Below, one piece after another: positions 18,167-25,920 of a stretch of DNA of 64,000 nt (its first letter is position 1; each line of letters starts with the position of its first letter). This DNA is from Pseudomonadota bacterium. GTDB taxonomy: Bacteria > Pseudomonadota > Gammaproteobacteria > Steroidobacterales > Steroidobacteraceae. The stretch lies in assembly GCA_018241505.1 (NCBI GenBank), contig JAFEDS010000029.1, forward strand, positions 105,739 through 169,738, given 5' to 3'. The notes under the pieces are model-generated. The model made no database searches. It was not told where the DNA came from and was given only the letters and a program-made list of their open reading frames with translations. The position numbers and the translations under genes were made by a program.

Positions 18167-18232
18167 GGCTGCGGCTCCCTTCGGCGACAGCGTGTTCAGG
18201 CGTTTGCCAGACACACTGTCGCCGAATTGAAT

Positions 18233-18517
18233 TTACTGTTTGGGTGTTGGATCCTTGACGTTGACGACACGTCCGCCGGAAAGCCGTTCGCAGGTTCCCT
18301 TCGGCAGGTAAACCCAGGCTTCCGCGCTCGAGTCGGCGGTCGCATGCCCATGACAGGCATTCGTGCTGGTGGCACAGTCGTTCTTGCCGGCCTTGACGAT
18401 GCCCGCACACTGCTCCTTGCCATCCTCGGCGGCGAGGACCGTGCCTGCGACCGCGAGGCTGGAAAAAGCCAACACGCCGGCGATGACGGCGCGAATTTTC
18501 GAATCATGTTGTGACAT
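18233..18517 (-). CDS. Second, orphan BufA (DUF2282) bufferin precursor paralogue
   Basis: The 94-residue protein has a signal peptide (MSQHDSKIRAVIAGVLAFSSLAVAGTVLAAED) and the DUF2282 pattern with four cysteines: EQCAGIVKAGKNDC, NACHGHATAD and LPKGTCERLSGG. The spacing and the KNDC and LPKGTCERL.GG motifs match the BufA of the operon at 4 kb. No DUF692 or DUF2063 gene is next to it, so modification would have to come from the distant bufB-bufC. It ends 66 bases before the first sugar-operon ORF. A sigma-54 promoter precedes it. A start further upstream (frame open to 18670) would destroy the signal peptide and cross the promoter. Confidence 0.88.
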   Translation of the reverse strand: MSQHDSKIRAVIAGVLAFSSLAVAGTVLAAEDGKEQCAGIVKAGKNDCATSTNACHGHATADSSAEAWVYLPKGTCERLSGGRVVNVKDPTPKQ

Positions 18518-18571
18518 TGAATGCTCCACGAGTTGGATGTTGCGACGATGCGCGTCGCCCGCGGCGTACCT

Positions 18572-18590
18572 AAAGCAACGCTTGTGCCAA
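18572..18590 (-). promoter_or_regulatory. Sigma-54 (-24/-12) promoter of the orphan bufA
   Basis: Reads TTGGCACAAGCGTTGCTTT on the minus strand, a full match to TGGCAC-N5-TTGCW with ten bases between GG and GC. Predicted transcription start is near 18563, leaving a leader of about 46 bases. Upstream at 18699-18714 lies a perfect inverted repeat, CCGCAA-TGGG-TTGCGG, at an enhancer-like distance of about 110 bases. Confidence 0.83.
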
Positions 18591-18858
18591 ACAACCGAAG
18601 GTAAGCCAAAAATCTTGTAACTCCTTGAGCTATCTGGATCTTTGTCTATCTGCAGGAGAATCAGGCGCACTGCGCTGATACCCGCGAGGAGGCCAGCGCC
18701 GCAATGGGTTGCGGCTGCTGACAGCGGGTTACGGGCGCGTACAGTCAGAAGTTAGTCAGACCAGGGCGGGCGCAATGGCCCGAGCGAATTGGGTCAAAAG
18801 GCGCGCAGGCCATACATCGGCGGCAGGGGCACCGGGGGTGTTGAACTTGCGGGTCGCG
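18591..18858. other. Intergenic region upstream of the orphan bufA
   Basis: No convincing gene. A plus-strand frame starting at 18709 runs through here but looks non-coding, being rich in Arg, Ser and His and crossing a gene on the other strand. The region would hold any enhancer for the sigma-54 promoter; the clearest candidate is the 6-base-arm inverted repeat at 18699-18714. Confidence 0.4.
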
Positions 18859-18984
18859 TCAGCGTCCACGAACCTCGGACCGGGACTCAAATGCCGCATG
18901 CAGCCCGATGGCCAGCAATATCGGCGCGGCAATCAGAAACAGTACAGGTGTGATGATGAATGTTCGTATCAATACCCAGGCCAT
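18859..18984 (-). CDS. 41-residue single-pass membrane peptide under a sigma-54 promoter
   Basis: The predicted peptide starts MAWVLIRTFIITPVLFLIAA, continues with a second hydrophobic stretch (PILLAIGLHAAF) and ends in a charged tail (ESRSEVRGR), so it has one long membrane span. The ATG is preceded by GGGGAGA at about seven bases. A sigma-54 promoter lies 58-76 bases upstream of the ATG, with the same sequence and distance as for the two bufA genes. No known family was recognised. It may assist bufferin export, anchoring or signalling; this is inferred only from the shared promoter. Confidence 0.65.
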   Translation of the reverse strand: MAWVLIRTFIITPVLFLIAAPILLAIGLHAAFESRSEVRGR

Positions 18985-19041
18985 GATCGCTCTCCCCATC
19001 GGGGCGGCCTCGCCCATCGAGCCCGCCGGTTGATAACAGCG

Positions 19042-19060
19042 AAAGCAACGGACATGCCAA
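19042..19060 (-). promoter_or_regulatory. Sigma-54 (-24/-12) promoter of the 41-residue membrane peptide gene
   Basis: Reads TTGGCATGTCCGTTGCTTT on the minus strand. GG and GC are ten bases apart and all conserved positions match, with one C-to-T change at the end of the -24 box. Predicted transcription start is near 19033. An inverted repeat CGCTGA-CCG-TCAGCG lies at 19161-19175, about 105 bases upstream. Confidence 0.8.
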
Positions 19061-19367
19061 GAGCTCGCGTGCGCCGTGAAACGCGACAACCTGTTAATTG
19101 CCCAACAACTCGGGACTCTGTCGCCGGCGGTGCAATGCCTCGAGCCGCAAGCGGCCACGGCGCTGACCGTCAGCGGCTGCGGGCACTGCAAATAGTTGCG
19201 GCCCGGTCATATCGCGCCGCTCATCTATTTCGGGGAGACTGTCGACCCAGCGCCACCGCGGACTCCAACGAACCAGTTGACTTTAGGCACTGTTGTCGTC
19301 ACCCATTGGCATGGAAGCATGCAGGTGACAGAAAACAACTTTCTTTTCTAACGCGGAGTTTTAAATT
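19061..19367. other. Divergent intergenic region (membrane peptide / secreted protein)
   Basis: About 300 bases without a gene, between the sigma-54 promoter and the plus-strand gene starting at 19368. It holds the 6-base-arm inverted repeat at 19161-19175. Near 19306 there is a sigma-54-like sequence facing right, but its GG-GC spacing is eleven bases rather than ten, so I do not call it a promoter. Confidence 0.4.
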
Positions 19368-19748
19368 GTGAACAAATTTACAGTCGGATTGTCGCTGGCC
19401 GCCGTCCTGGCGGCCCAAGCGGCCAATGCAGGCCTACATTACTCATCCCCGATAACAGTCAGCGGCACCGTCGCGTATGGCCAAGTGCGCGCGGCCCGGT
19501 TCAGCGCCGATAGCAAGCAGTTCATCGGGTGCTCTGCCTACGGTGCCGTCAATACATACAGCACATACGTGGCGTGCTCAGCATCAGATGCTGCAGGTCA
19601 CACCCTCTACTGCTCTACTTACAACCCAAACTACTACGTGTGGCAAGCTGCCATGTCGGTCAACGAAAGCAGCAGCATCATTTTCAACGCGGACTCGCAC
19701 GGCAACTGCATCTACGTTTACGTCAGCAATACCTCACCGAATCTCTAA
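19368..19748 (+). CDS. Secreted hypothetical protein, cysteine-containing
   Basis: The 126-residue protein has a clean signal peptide (MNKFTVGLSLAAVLAAQAANAG). The mature part is rich in Ser, Tyr, Asn and Thr with four cysteines (FIGCSAYG, YVACSASD, LYCSTYN, GNCIYVYV), consistent with a small beta-sandwich with two disulfides. The start is GTG with CGGAG about nine bases upstream. The next gene begins 12 bases after the stop, so the two form an operon. No family recognised; periplasmic or extracellular location is likely. Confidence 0.75.
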   Translation: MNKFTVGLSLAAVLAAQAANAGLHYSSPITVSGTVAYGQVRAARFSADSKQFIGCSAYGAVNTYSTYVACSASDAAGHTLYCSTYNPNYYVWQAAMSVNESSSIIFNADSHGNCIYVYVSNTSPNL

Positions 19749-19759
19749 GGGGAAGCACC

Positions 19760-20245
19760 ATGGTCAGATCGTGGTCCGTTTGTACATTGTCTGCGGTAAT
19801 CGGAATCTGCAGTGGTTGGATTTTGCACGGGTTTGATTCTCCCGACGCGAATCAGTCGGCAGCACCAGCCACAGCGCAAGTTGCACCGCCGCTGTTTCCT
19901 CAGCCCCAGGCCGCGGCACAATCCGGACTCGATCTGGCTCAACTGCACGCCGCGATCAGGGAGGAGCTGGCGGCTGTGAAATCGCAACCTGTGAATGAGC
20001 GTCAGCCAGCCCCTGCGGCCAAGGCAGGCGCGCCTGCGTCTCCAGAGCTGATCGCGCAACGGCGCGAGGCGGTGCAAGACCTTCAGGCAATGATCACCGC
20101 GGGTGAGTGGGGCAATGCTGAACGCGCCCAGTTTCAGCAGAAGTTCCTATTGCTGGACCCGGAACAGGCCCGTCAAGTGTTGCAGCAGATTACAATGGGG
20201 CTCAACAACGGAACCATCCACTCGCAGATCGATCTGCCGCTGTGA
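19760..20245 (+). CDS. Membrane-anchored hypothetical protein with Ala/Gln-rich linker
   Basis: The 161-residue protein starts MVRSWSVCTLSAVIGICSGWIL, an uncleaved N-terminal anchor, after AAGGGGAAG. A Pro/Ala/Gln-rich linker (residues about 30-65) is followed by a helical region (LDLAQLHAAIREELAAVK; LIAQRREAVQDLQAMITAGEWGNAERAQFQQKF) that is likely coiled. The C-terminus resembles a short regulatory or scaffold domain. It is co-transcribed with the secreted protein upstream. No family recognised; it likely faces the periplasm. Confidence 0.75.
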   Translation: MVRSWSVCTLSAVIGICSGWILHGFDSPDANQSAAPATAQVAPPLFPQPQAAAQSGLDLAQLHAAIREELAAVKSQPVNERQPAPAAKAGAPASPELIAQRREAVQDLQAMITAGEWGNAERAQFQQKFLLLDPEQARQVLQQITMGLNNGTIHSQIDLPL

Positions 20246-20256
20246 CGCAGTGTGGG

Positions 20257-22101
20257 TTACGTCGCCGGTGCTCTCGCCCCGTGCGGCGAACTCGATATCT
20301 TCTTCACGAGCGTGCCCCAACGCGGGTCCCCGTGCAAAGATGCAAAGACCGGGTCTACTGGCGTGTGCAAGGATAGATCGCGATTGGCGTAGGCTTTGTT
20401 CAGCCACCGGAATGCCTCGTCCTTCTCTCCACGCATCGTATAAGCTGTCGCAATCCAATAGGCGTCACCGTCGCCGACTTTTTGGGTGACGGCGGCGAGA
20501 AGTTCGTCAGATTCGTGTTTGTGACCGAGCGCGAATTGGATGCCCGCTAAAAACGATTGGCGGGCTGGGCTCGATTCCTCAACAGTGGCCTCTGTAAATG
20601 CGTCGGCCAATTGCCCCCGGTAGTAGAGCACCTGCGCCAGGTAGAGATGGCTGTAGCCAAATGTCGGACTGATGCTGATACTCTGGCGAAATGCGCGCTC
20701 AGCACCGGCGAGATCTCCGGCATCGCGCAACACGGCGCCGAGACCCTGGTAAGCGTCAGGACTGAGCGGGTCGCTGATGACGGCCTGATGAATCAACCGC
20801 TCAGCGACATCCATTCGGCGCACAACGGCTGCGATCCATGCGCTGTACATCAGCGCGACTGGATCGTTGACTCTGCTGGCGAGAGCGGAATCGAGCTCGT
20901 GATTGCAGCCCGCAAGATCGTAATCGTAATACGCGTGCACCCAAGCAAGCGCGCTATGTGCGAACACTGAGGTTGGATTCCGGCGCACGATGTCCTGGGC
21001 AAGATCGCGTACGAGTGGCCATCCAGTCGTCGATGGAATTCCGTTGTCATACACCAGGTTCAGATCGGCCAGGAGCAGGCCCTCCGCAGCGCGCGTCAGC
21101 GCCGGTTCGAGCGCGAGCGCCTGCTCAAAGTCGGCCTGCGACTCCCGCAGGGCACTCATATCGCCGCGGTCGAACGCGAGGCGGCCGCGCAGGTAAAGCA
21201 TGTACGCCTCGGGATTGCGCACCGATTCATTGGCAGGTTGATTCGATGGGGTTACGACCACCCGCAGCTCCCGCGCAATGCTGGTCGCCACCTCATCCTG
21301 CAATACCAACACGTCATGAAAGTCGCGGTCGTAGCTCTCCGACCAAACGTGAGATCCAGTGTGGCTGTCAATTAGCTGCGCCGTCACCCTGACACGCGGC
21401 CCGGATGTGCGGACACTGCCTTCTACAATGTAGGCCACACCCAGTTTCGTGCCGACAGTGCGCAAATCCTCGTTTTTTCCCTTGAACTGGAAGGCGGAGG
21501 TGCGGCCAATCACATTCAGTTGCGGAATCCGGGTCAGCAGGTCGAGAATTTCCTCCGCCATGCCGTCGGCCAGATAGTCCTGATCATGGGCCTGGCTCAG
21601 GTCCAAAAACGGCAAAACGGCGAGTGCCTTGTTTGATTCACTGAGGGTCCCTGCAGACTCACGGTTGTCGTGGTTGTGAGTTGAGCGTGAAAGAACCCAG
21701 AGCACGCTGCCTGCAATCAGCAGTAGCGCCACGAGGATCGAGATCTCCGCGCGGCTGACGCGATGCTGTGCACGATGGCCGTGATACCAGGCGAGCGTCA
21801 CGGCAAACGGAAGGCCTAGCAACAGGACATAGAACGTAAACCGGGGAACGCTGGACGGCCACTCGAAGGCTTCGCGCAACATCTGCGAGCCGTGCAAGGC
21901 GGCATATCCGAACGCGACATACGCTAACGACCACTCGACGACCTTGTGCCGCTTGACGCGATCCCAAACCGAATCTCCAACGACCGCGGCGCGTTCGGTA
22001 AACGGCTGCGGCTTCGGCGCCTCCGCTGCGTTTTGCTGCGCTGCACTTTCTTCTTGATTCGCCATGGCCCCGGCTTGCGCTGAACGTGCGCTTGGCAGCA
22101 T
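20257..22101 (-). CDS. Membrane protein with TolB/FlgO-like domain and TPR repeats
   Basis: The 614-residue protein has two membrane segments (about residues 85-105 and 121-139). Next comes a TolB-N/FlgO-like domain (residues about 165-295: ALAVLPFLDLSQAHDQDYLADGMAEEILDLLTRI, VGTKLGVAYIVEGSVR, RVRVTAQLIDSHTGSHVWSESYDRD), and then several TPR-like helices to the C-terminus. Such proteins are common in Xanthomonadales-type genomes next to or fused with adenylate cyclase or winged-helix domains; here no cyclase domain is present. A second possible start is the Met at 22065. It converges on the upstream two-gene operon with an 11-base gap. Confidence 0.82.
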   Translation of the reverse strand: MLPSARSAQAGAMANQEESAAQQNAAEAPKPQPFTERAAVVGDSVWDRVKRHKVVEWSLAYVAFGYAALHGSQMLREAFEWPSSVPRFTFYVLLLGLPFAVTLAWYHGHRAQHRVSRAEISILVALLLIAGSVLWVLSRSTHNHDNRESAGTLSESNKALAVLPFLDLSQAHDQDYLADGMAEEILDLLTRIPQLNVIGRTSAFQFKGKNEDLRTVGTKLGVAYIVEGSVRTSGPRVRVTAQLIDSHTGSHVWSESYDRDFHDVLVLQDEVATSIARELRVVVTPSNQPANESVRNPEAYMLYLRGRLAFDRGDMSALRESQADFEQALALEPALTRAAEGLLLADLNLVYDNGIPSTTGWPLVRDLAQDIVRRNPTSVFAHSALAWVHAYYDYDLAGCNHELDSALASRVNDPVALMYSAWIAAVVRRMDVAERLIHQAVISDPLSPDAYQGLGAVLRDAGDLAGAERAFRQSISISPTFGYSHLYLAQVLYYRGQLADAFTEATVEESSPARQSFLAGIQFALGHKHESDELLAAVTQKVGDGDAYWIATAYTMRGEKDEAFRWLNKAYANRDLSLHTPVDPVFASLHGDPRWGTLVKKISSSPHGARAPAT

Positions 22102-22194
22102 GCCCGGACCTTGGGCCTAGCGCAAATCAACTCAAAGCCTGCAGCGCGGCCCACTATCGGGTGTGGGCGCGCGCTCCACAGGGGACTGGCGGCC

Positions 22195-22401
22195 CTAATT
22201 CCAATGGTTGCGTTGGCGGAACTCCTTCGCTTGCCGTTCGGCTTCGTCTCGCCCCAACCCATATCTCTCCTGCAACTTGCCGGCGAGCTGCTCACTCTTC
22301 CCCTCGAGCTGCTGCAAATCATCGTCGGTCAGCTTGCCCCACTGTTCCTTCACCTTACCCTTGATCTGATGCCAGTTACCCGCCATACGGTCATTGTTCA
22401 T
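22195..22401 (-). CDS. CsbD family stress protein
   Basis: The 68-residue hydrophilic helical protein shows the CsbD pattern MNNDRMAGNWHQIKGKVKEQWGKL...DDLQQLEGKSEQLAGKLQERYG. CsbD-like proteins accumulate under general stress and in stationary phase; a biochemical role is not known. It lies upstream of the TolB/TPR gene and downstream of a 26-residue peptide gene on the same strand. Confidence 0.92.
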   Translation of the reverse strand: MNNDRMAGNWHQIKGKVKEQWGKLTDDDLQQLEGKSEQLAGKLQERYGLGRDEAERQAKEFRQRNHWN

Positions 22402-22510
22402 GACAACTCCTCGTGATATTGAAGGAGCTCATTGTAGGGAGTGTCAGCGGCCCGGCTAAACATCCTCAGCCTGATTCCGGCGTCGGACAGTTTTGACAAC
22501 TCGGGCCACC

Positions 22511-22591
22511 TCAGTGATGGGAGCACATCGCAAGCAGGAGGATGATTGGAATAGGCACCCCTAACAGCCACAGCAGAATTCCCCGACCCAT
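22511..22591 (-). CDS. 26-residue hydrophobic peptide
   Basis: The frame MGRGILLWLLGVPIPIILLL ending AMCSHH follows GGAGA at about seven bases and would form one short membrane helix with a C-terminal Cys-His-His. Peptides of this kind (MGRGILLWLLG...) recur as unannotated small membrane proteins next to stress genes in Proteobacteria. No function known. Too short for confident coding statistics. Confidence 0.5.
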   Translation of the reverse strand: MGRGILLWLLGVPIPIILLLAMCSHH

Positions 22592-22693
22592 AACAATTCT
22601 CCGAATTGAACGTTGACTGTGCATTCAACGTCCAGCACGCATCCCTGTTCCCGGATTCATCGGGCACGACCGGTGTCGAGCGGTTGCAATCAG

Positions 22694-23581
22694 TCAGTGG
22701 CTCGACAAGGCGTGCCAGAATTCGTCAATCCGCTCTCGAAGCCCCGCGGAGACGCTGTTCAGATCACCGATTTCGAGTTGTGCCCTCTGCAGCACCTGCG
22801 GGCCGAAGTCGGAGCGGCCCTCCAACGTGAAACCACAGCCGCAGGATGTTGCAAGGTGCGTTGCAATATTCACCAATGCGACGAGCGGCCTGTCGGCAGC
22901 GGGCGCTTCTTCCGGCTCATGATGGTGGGCCGCCACAGAGACCAACCGCGCCGGTAACTGCCACGCTTCCAGAACCACCCCACCACAGAGCTCGTGAGAG
23001 GTGCTCGAATGGGCACTTTCCAGGTCCCGTACTGCGGTTGTGCTCCCGGCTCTCCTTGCCTGGTCCAGTTCGCGAATACCGCGGGAGTCGACGCAGGCTT
23101 GCAGCGCAACGCCAATGTTGTGAAGTATGCCGGCCGTAAATGCCTCCTCTCGGTTCGGCAGGTGCGCAGCGCCCGCCAACGACTCCGCCGCCACTGCAGT
23201 AGCCACACTGTGCCGCAGAAAGCTGGTCGCCTCACCCAAAGTGTCCTGCAGCCGCTGCACCGTGATACGGTCAAAGCAGCAGGTGACGGCAATCGCGCGA
23301 ATGGCCTGCGTTCCAAGTACTGCGACTGCACGCTGAATCGTTGCCACCTCCCGGTGATGACCGTAGTACGCGGAGTTGGCCACCCGCAGGACCCGCGCCG
23401 CCAGAAAAGGCTGTCGCTCGATGAGCGAGACAATGCGCTCAACTTCCGTCTGTTCATTGCAGAGCAGGGAAATCAGCTCGGCGAGCGATTGAGCGCCGGT
23501 GGATACCGGACCCAGTAGCGCGGCCGAATGCAATAAGAACGGGCGGTCGAGCGGTGGCCGGTGTTCGTTTACCCTCTTCAT
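22694..23581 (-). CDS. HDOD domain signalling protein
   Basis: The 295-residue protein has an HDOD domain (about residues 25-225): LISLLCNEQTEVERIVSLIERQPFLAARVLRVANSAYYG, AVLGTQAIRAIAVTCCF, AFTAGILHNIGVALQ, AAHHHEPE. The HD metal motif is degenerate (LHNIG in place of LHDIG), as is usual for HDOD proteins, which act as non-catalytic c-di-GMP or motility regulators. It lies head to head with the GGDEF-EAL gene 142 bases away, suggesting linked signalling. The start at MKRVNEHR is chosen over longer in-frame starts. Confidence 0.85.
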   Translation of the reverse strand: MKRVNEHRPPLDRPFLLHSAALLGPVSTGAQSLAELISLLCNEQTEVERIVSLIERQPFLAARVLRVANSAYYGHHREVATIQRAVAVLGTQAIRAIAVTCCFDRITVQRLQDTLGEATSFLRHSVATAVAAESLAGAAHLPNREEAFTAGILHNIGVALQACVDSRGIRELDQARRAGSTTAVRDLESAHSSTSHELCGGVVLEAWQLPARLVSVAAHHHEPEEAPAADRPLVALVNIATHLATSCGCGFTLEGRSDFGPQVLQRAQLEIGDLNSVSAGLRERIDEFWHALSSH

Positions 23582-23723
23582 CCGGCAAGTATCTCGCTCC
23601 ACCTGCATTAAATATCGTGAAGTGCGTCTCATGCTGTGGTCAGGCAAGCGCGCCCGCGTCACGGGAAAAGGACAACCGCAGGTCGCGCGGTACGCGTTCC
23701 GGTGTCATGCTTAGAGTCAGCTA

Positions 23724-25847
23724 ATGAACGCCAAAGCAGACCCCGAATTGGCACGCATACCGCAACCGCGGAATCATCGGCGACGGGCGTTAATTGAATC
23801 ATTCAGCCTCGTGGCAACGATGCTGTTGGCCGTTGCTGCCGGTGTCGGCGGTGTGTGGCTGGGTTCCAAGGCCGCTATCACGGCAAACTTTCGACACTAT
23901 CTGACGGGTCTGGCTCAGACTGCTGCCACCTTGGTCGACCCCGAGTTACACGAACTTCTGCGCCGCCCCGAGCAGCTCAATGACGCGCAATACACCCGCG
24001 CGGTGGGCCCCTTGCGAAGAATGCGCAAAGCGGTGCCCGACATTCACTACCTATACACGTTGGTTCGCGATGGCTCTGAAGTGCGATTCGTCCTGGACGC
24101 CGCCGAGCCAGGCGCGAAAACGGCAACCGGCAGCGCCGATCAGTCGGGGGTCTGGGAAACGTACAGCCATGAAAGCCCTGCACTTCAGCAAGCTCTGGGC
24201 CGCCAAGGCGAGCCGGGACAGGTGGCCAGCGATGAGGCGCCCACCTCGGATGAATGGGGCACGTTCATGACGGGACTCGCACCTCTTCGCGATCGCGCGG
24301 GACACCAAATTGGGGTGATCGGTGTCGACGTGGATGCCTCCAACTATCTCGGTCGCCTGATGCGCGCGCGTGAACGGCTTCTCCTGGGCCTCCTGCCCGC
24401 CGGGGCGCTGACAGTCATCTTCGGCTGCGTGTTCTACCGGGTTAGGCTACGCGGCTTGTTGGACGCACACACGGCGTACTCCAGCGAGCAAGCCGCTCGG
24501 CAAGCAGCGGAGCGTTTGGCGGCGGACGCCCAGAAGGATCGGTTGACCCAGCTAGCTACCCGCGGGGTACTCATCGAACGGCTCGAAGCGTCGCTCACGC
24601 GCGTGCGCCAACACCAGCAGCCGTGCCTGGCCGTGTTGTTTTTGGACTTCGACCGGTTCAAGTTGCTGAATGATTCACTGGGCCACGAAGCCGGGGATGA
24701 GCTGTTGCGGTGTATCGCGGAACGCCTGCGCAGCTCGTTGCGTTACCGTGATTCCGACACAGCCGACACGCGAGGGAATATCGTCTGTCGCTTCGGTGGC
24801 GACGAGTTCATCGTTCTATTGAACGATCTGAACGAGCCTGCGGATGCTCTGACGATCGCTCAGCGTCTGCTCAACAGCTTGGCGCAAGCCTACAAGATAT
24901 TTGGCACAGAGGTCCAATCCAGCGCGAGTATCGGCATTGTCACGAGCCACGATGGCAACCTGACCGCGAGCGAAACGATCAGAAATGCCGATGTGGCCAT
25001 GTACGAGGCAAAGCGGGCCGGGCGGGGCTGCAGTGTTGTGTTTGATGAGACCATGCAGGCGCGCCTCCAGAGGCAAACGGCTCTGGAACGCGAGCTGCGC
25101 GGCGCGATCGGCACCGAACAACTCTATCTCGAATACCAACCCGTCGTCGACTTGAGCTCCGGCCGGCAAGTGTATGTGGAGGCCCTGTTGCGATGGCGGC
25201 ACTCCACTCTCGGGCTGATTTCGGTGGACGAATTCATGCCCATTGTCGAAGAGCACGGGCTCAGCGCCGCACTCGGACAGTGGACCCGCGAGTCCGCCTG
25301 CCGGTCACTCGCCAGGATCGGCGAATCAGGCCCTGCATCCGTCCCGCAGGTGGTGAGCCTCAAGCTGTCCCAAGCGGAGCTCGCAATGGGGCTGGCGCTG
25401 TTGGACCAAGTGACTTCCGCTTTGCAGGCCTGCAATCTGGCCCCCTCACGCCTGCAGCTCGAGATCTCCGAGCGGGATGTCATGCGCGACCCGACCTCGG
25501 TGGTGAAATTTCTGCGCGAGTTTCAGGCGCGGGGCGTGCGGCTCGCGATGCACGAGTTCGGCTCTGGACTCTCGTCGTGGTCGTGGCTGCGCGGCTCTCC
25601 TTTCAACACCATCAAGATCGATCGCTCTTTGCTGCGCGATCTGGGCACGAGTCGCGAAGTGCTCTCGGTGATGCAGGCAGCCATACACCTGATCGAGAAC
25701 CTGGGCATGATGAGTGTGGCCGAGGGTGTTGAAAACCCCCTGCAAGTCTCCATGCTGCAATCACTGGGCTGCCGGTGTGCTCAAGGCGAGCACTTTGGTC
25801 GTTCCCTGAGCGCGGCGGATGTCGCCGAACGCCGCAGCCACGGATAG
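23724..25847 (+). CDS. Membrane GGDEF-EAL protein with periplasmic sensor and degenerate EAL site
   Basis: The 707-residue protein has an N-terminal membrane segment (residues about 27-48), a periplasmic Cache-like sensor (about 50-210, with PDIHYLYTLVRDGSEVRFVLDA and GVIGVDVDAS), and a second membrane segment near 220-240. A GGDEF domain follows with intact RFGGDEF. The EAL domain has EALLRW, LEISE, KIDRSL and AEGVEN motifs, but the DDFG metal motif is replaced by HEFGSG. The diguanylate cyclase half is probably active. The phosphodiesterase half may be inactive or only bind c-di-GMP. No RxxD inhibitory site is seen before GGDEF. Confidence 0.9.
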   Translation: MNAKADPELARIPQPRNHRRRALIESFSLVATMLLAVAAGVGGVWLGSKAAITANFRHYLTGLAQTAATLVDPELHELLRRPEQLNDAQYTRAVGPLRRMRKAVPDIHYLYTLVRDGSEVRFVLDAAEPGAKTATGSADQSGVWETYSHESPALQQALGRQGEPGQVASDEAPTSDEWGTFMTGLAPLRDRAGHQIGVIGVDVDASNYLGRLMRARERLLLGLLPAGALTVIFGCVFYRVRLRGLLDAHTAYSSEQAARQAAERLAADAQKDRLTQLATRGVLIERLEASLTRVRQHQQPCLAVLFLDFDRFKLLNDSLGHEAGDELLRCIAERLRSSLRYRDSDTADTRGNIVCRFGGDEFIVLLNDLNEPADALTIAQRLLNSLAQAYKIFGTEVQSSASIGIVTSHDGNLTASETIRNADVAMYEAKRAGRGCSVVFDETMQARLQRQTALERELRGAIGTEQLYLEYQPVVDLSSGRQVYVEALLRWRHSTLGLISVDEFMPIVEEHGLSAALGQWTRESACRSLARIGESGPASVPQVVSLKLSQAELAMGLALLDQVTSALQACNLAPSRLQLEISERDVMRDPTSVVKFLREFQARGVRLAMHEFGSGLSSWSWLRGSPFNTIKIDRSLLRDLGTSREVLSVMQAAIHLIENLGMMSVAEGVENPLQVSMLQSLGCRCAQGEHFGRSLSAADVAERRSHG

Positions 25848-25920
25848 ACGTACCAGCCCGCAAGGAGAATCAGCAACAAGGTCATTCGCACGCATTTTTC
25901 ATGCGCCACGCCCCACTCTA

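Noticed and set aside
4355-19175. Palindromes upstream of the three sigma-54 promoters (4355-4369, 18699-18714, 19161-19175) as a shared activator site
   Set aside because: Each is a good inverted repeat at an enhancer-like distance, but their sequences differ, so a common activator site is not shown.
19305-19325. Sigma-54-like TTGGCAT...ATGC upstream of the secreted protein gene at 19368
   Set aside because: The GG and GC elements are eleven bases apart, one more than sigma-54 allows, and the -12 box is poor.
18709-19371. Plus-strand 220-residue open frame across the bufA2/peptide region
   Set aside because: Composition is Arg/Ser/His-rich with no domain; it crosses a minus-strand gene and two promoters.
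23745-23765. TTGGCACGCATACCGC, another sigma-54-like match
   Set aside because: It lies inside the start of the GGDEF-EAL coding region and the -12 part reads CCGC rather than TTGC.
25781-25893. Minus-strand 36-residue hydrophobic ORF (MTLLLILLAGWYVYPWL) at the end of the GGDEF-EAL gene
   Set aside because: Overlaps 67 coding bases on the other strand and has no ribosome binding site; too weak to call.
25891-25905. Hairpin CGCAT-TTTTC-ATGCG between convergent genes as terminator
   Set aside because: Only five base pairs and no U-tract follows on either strand.
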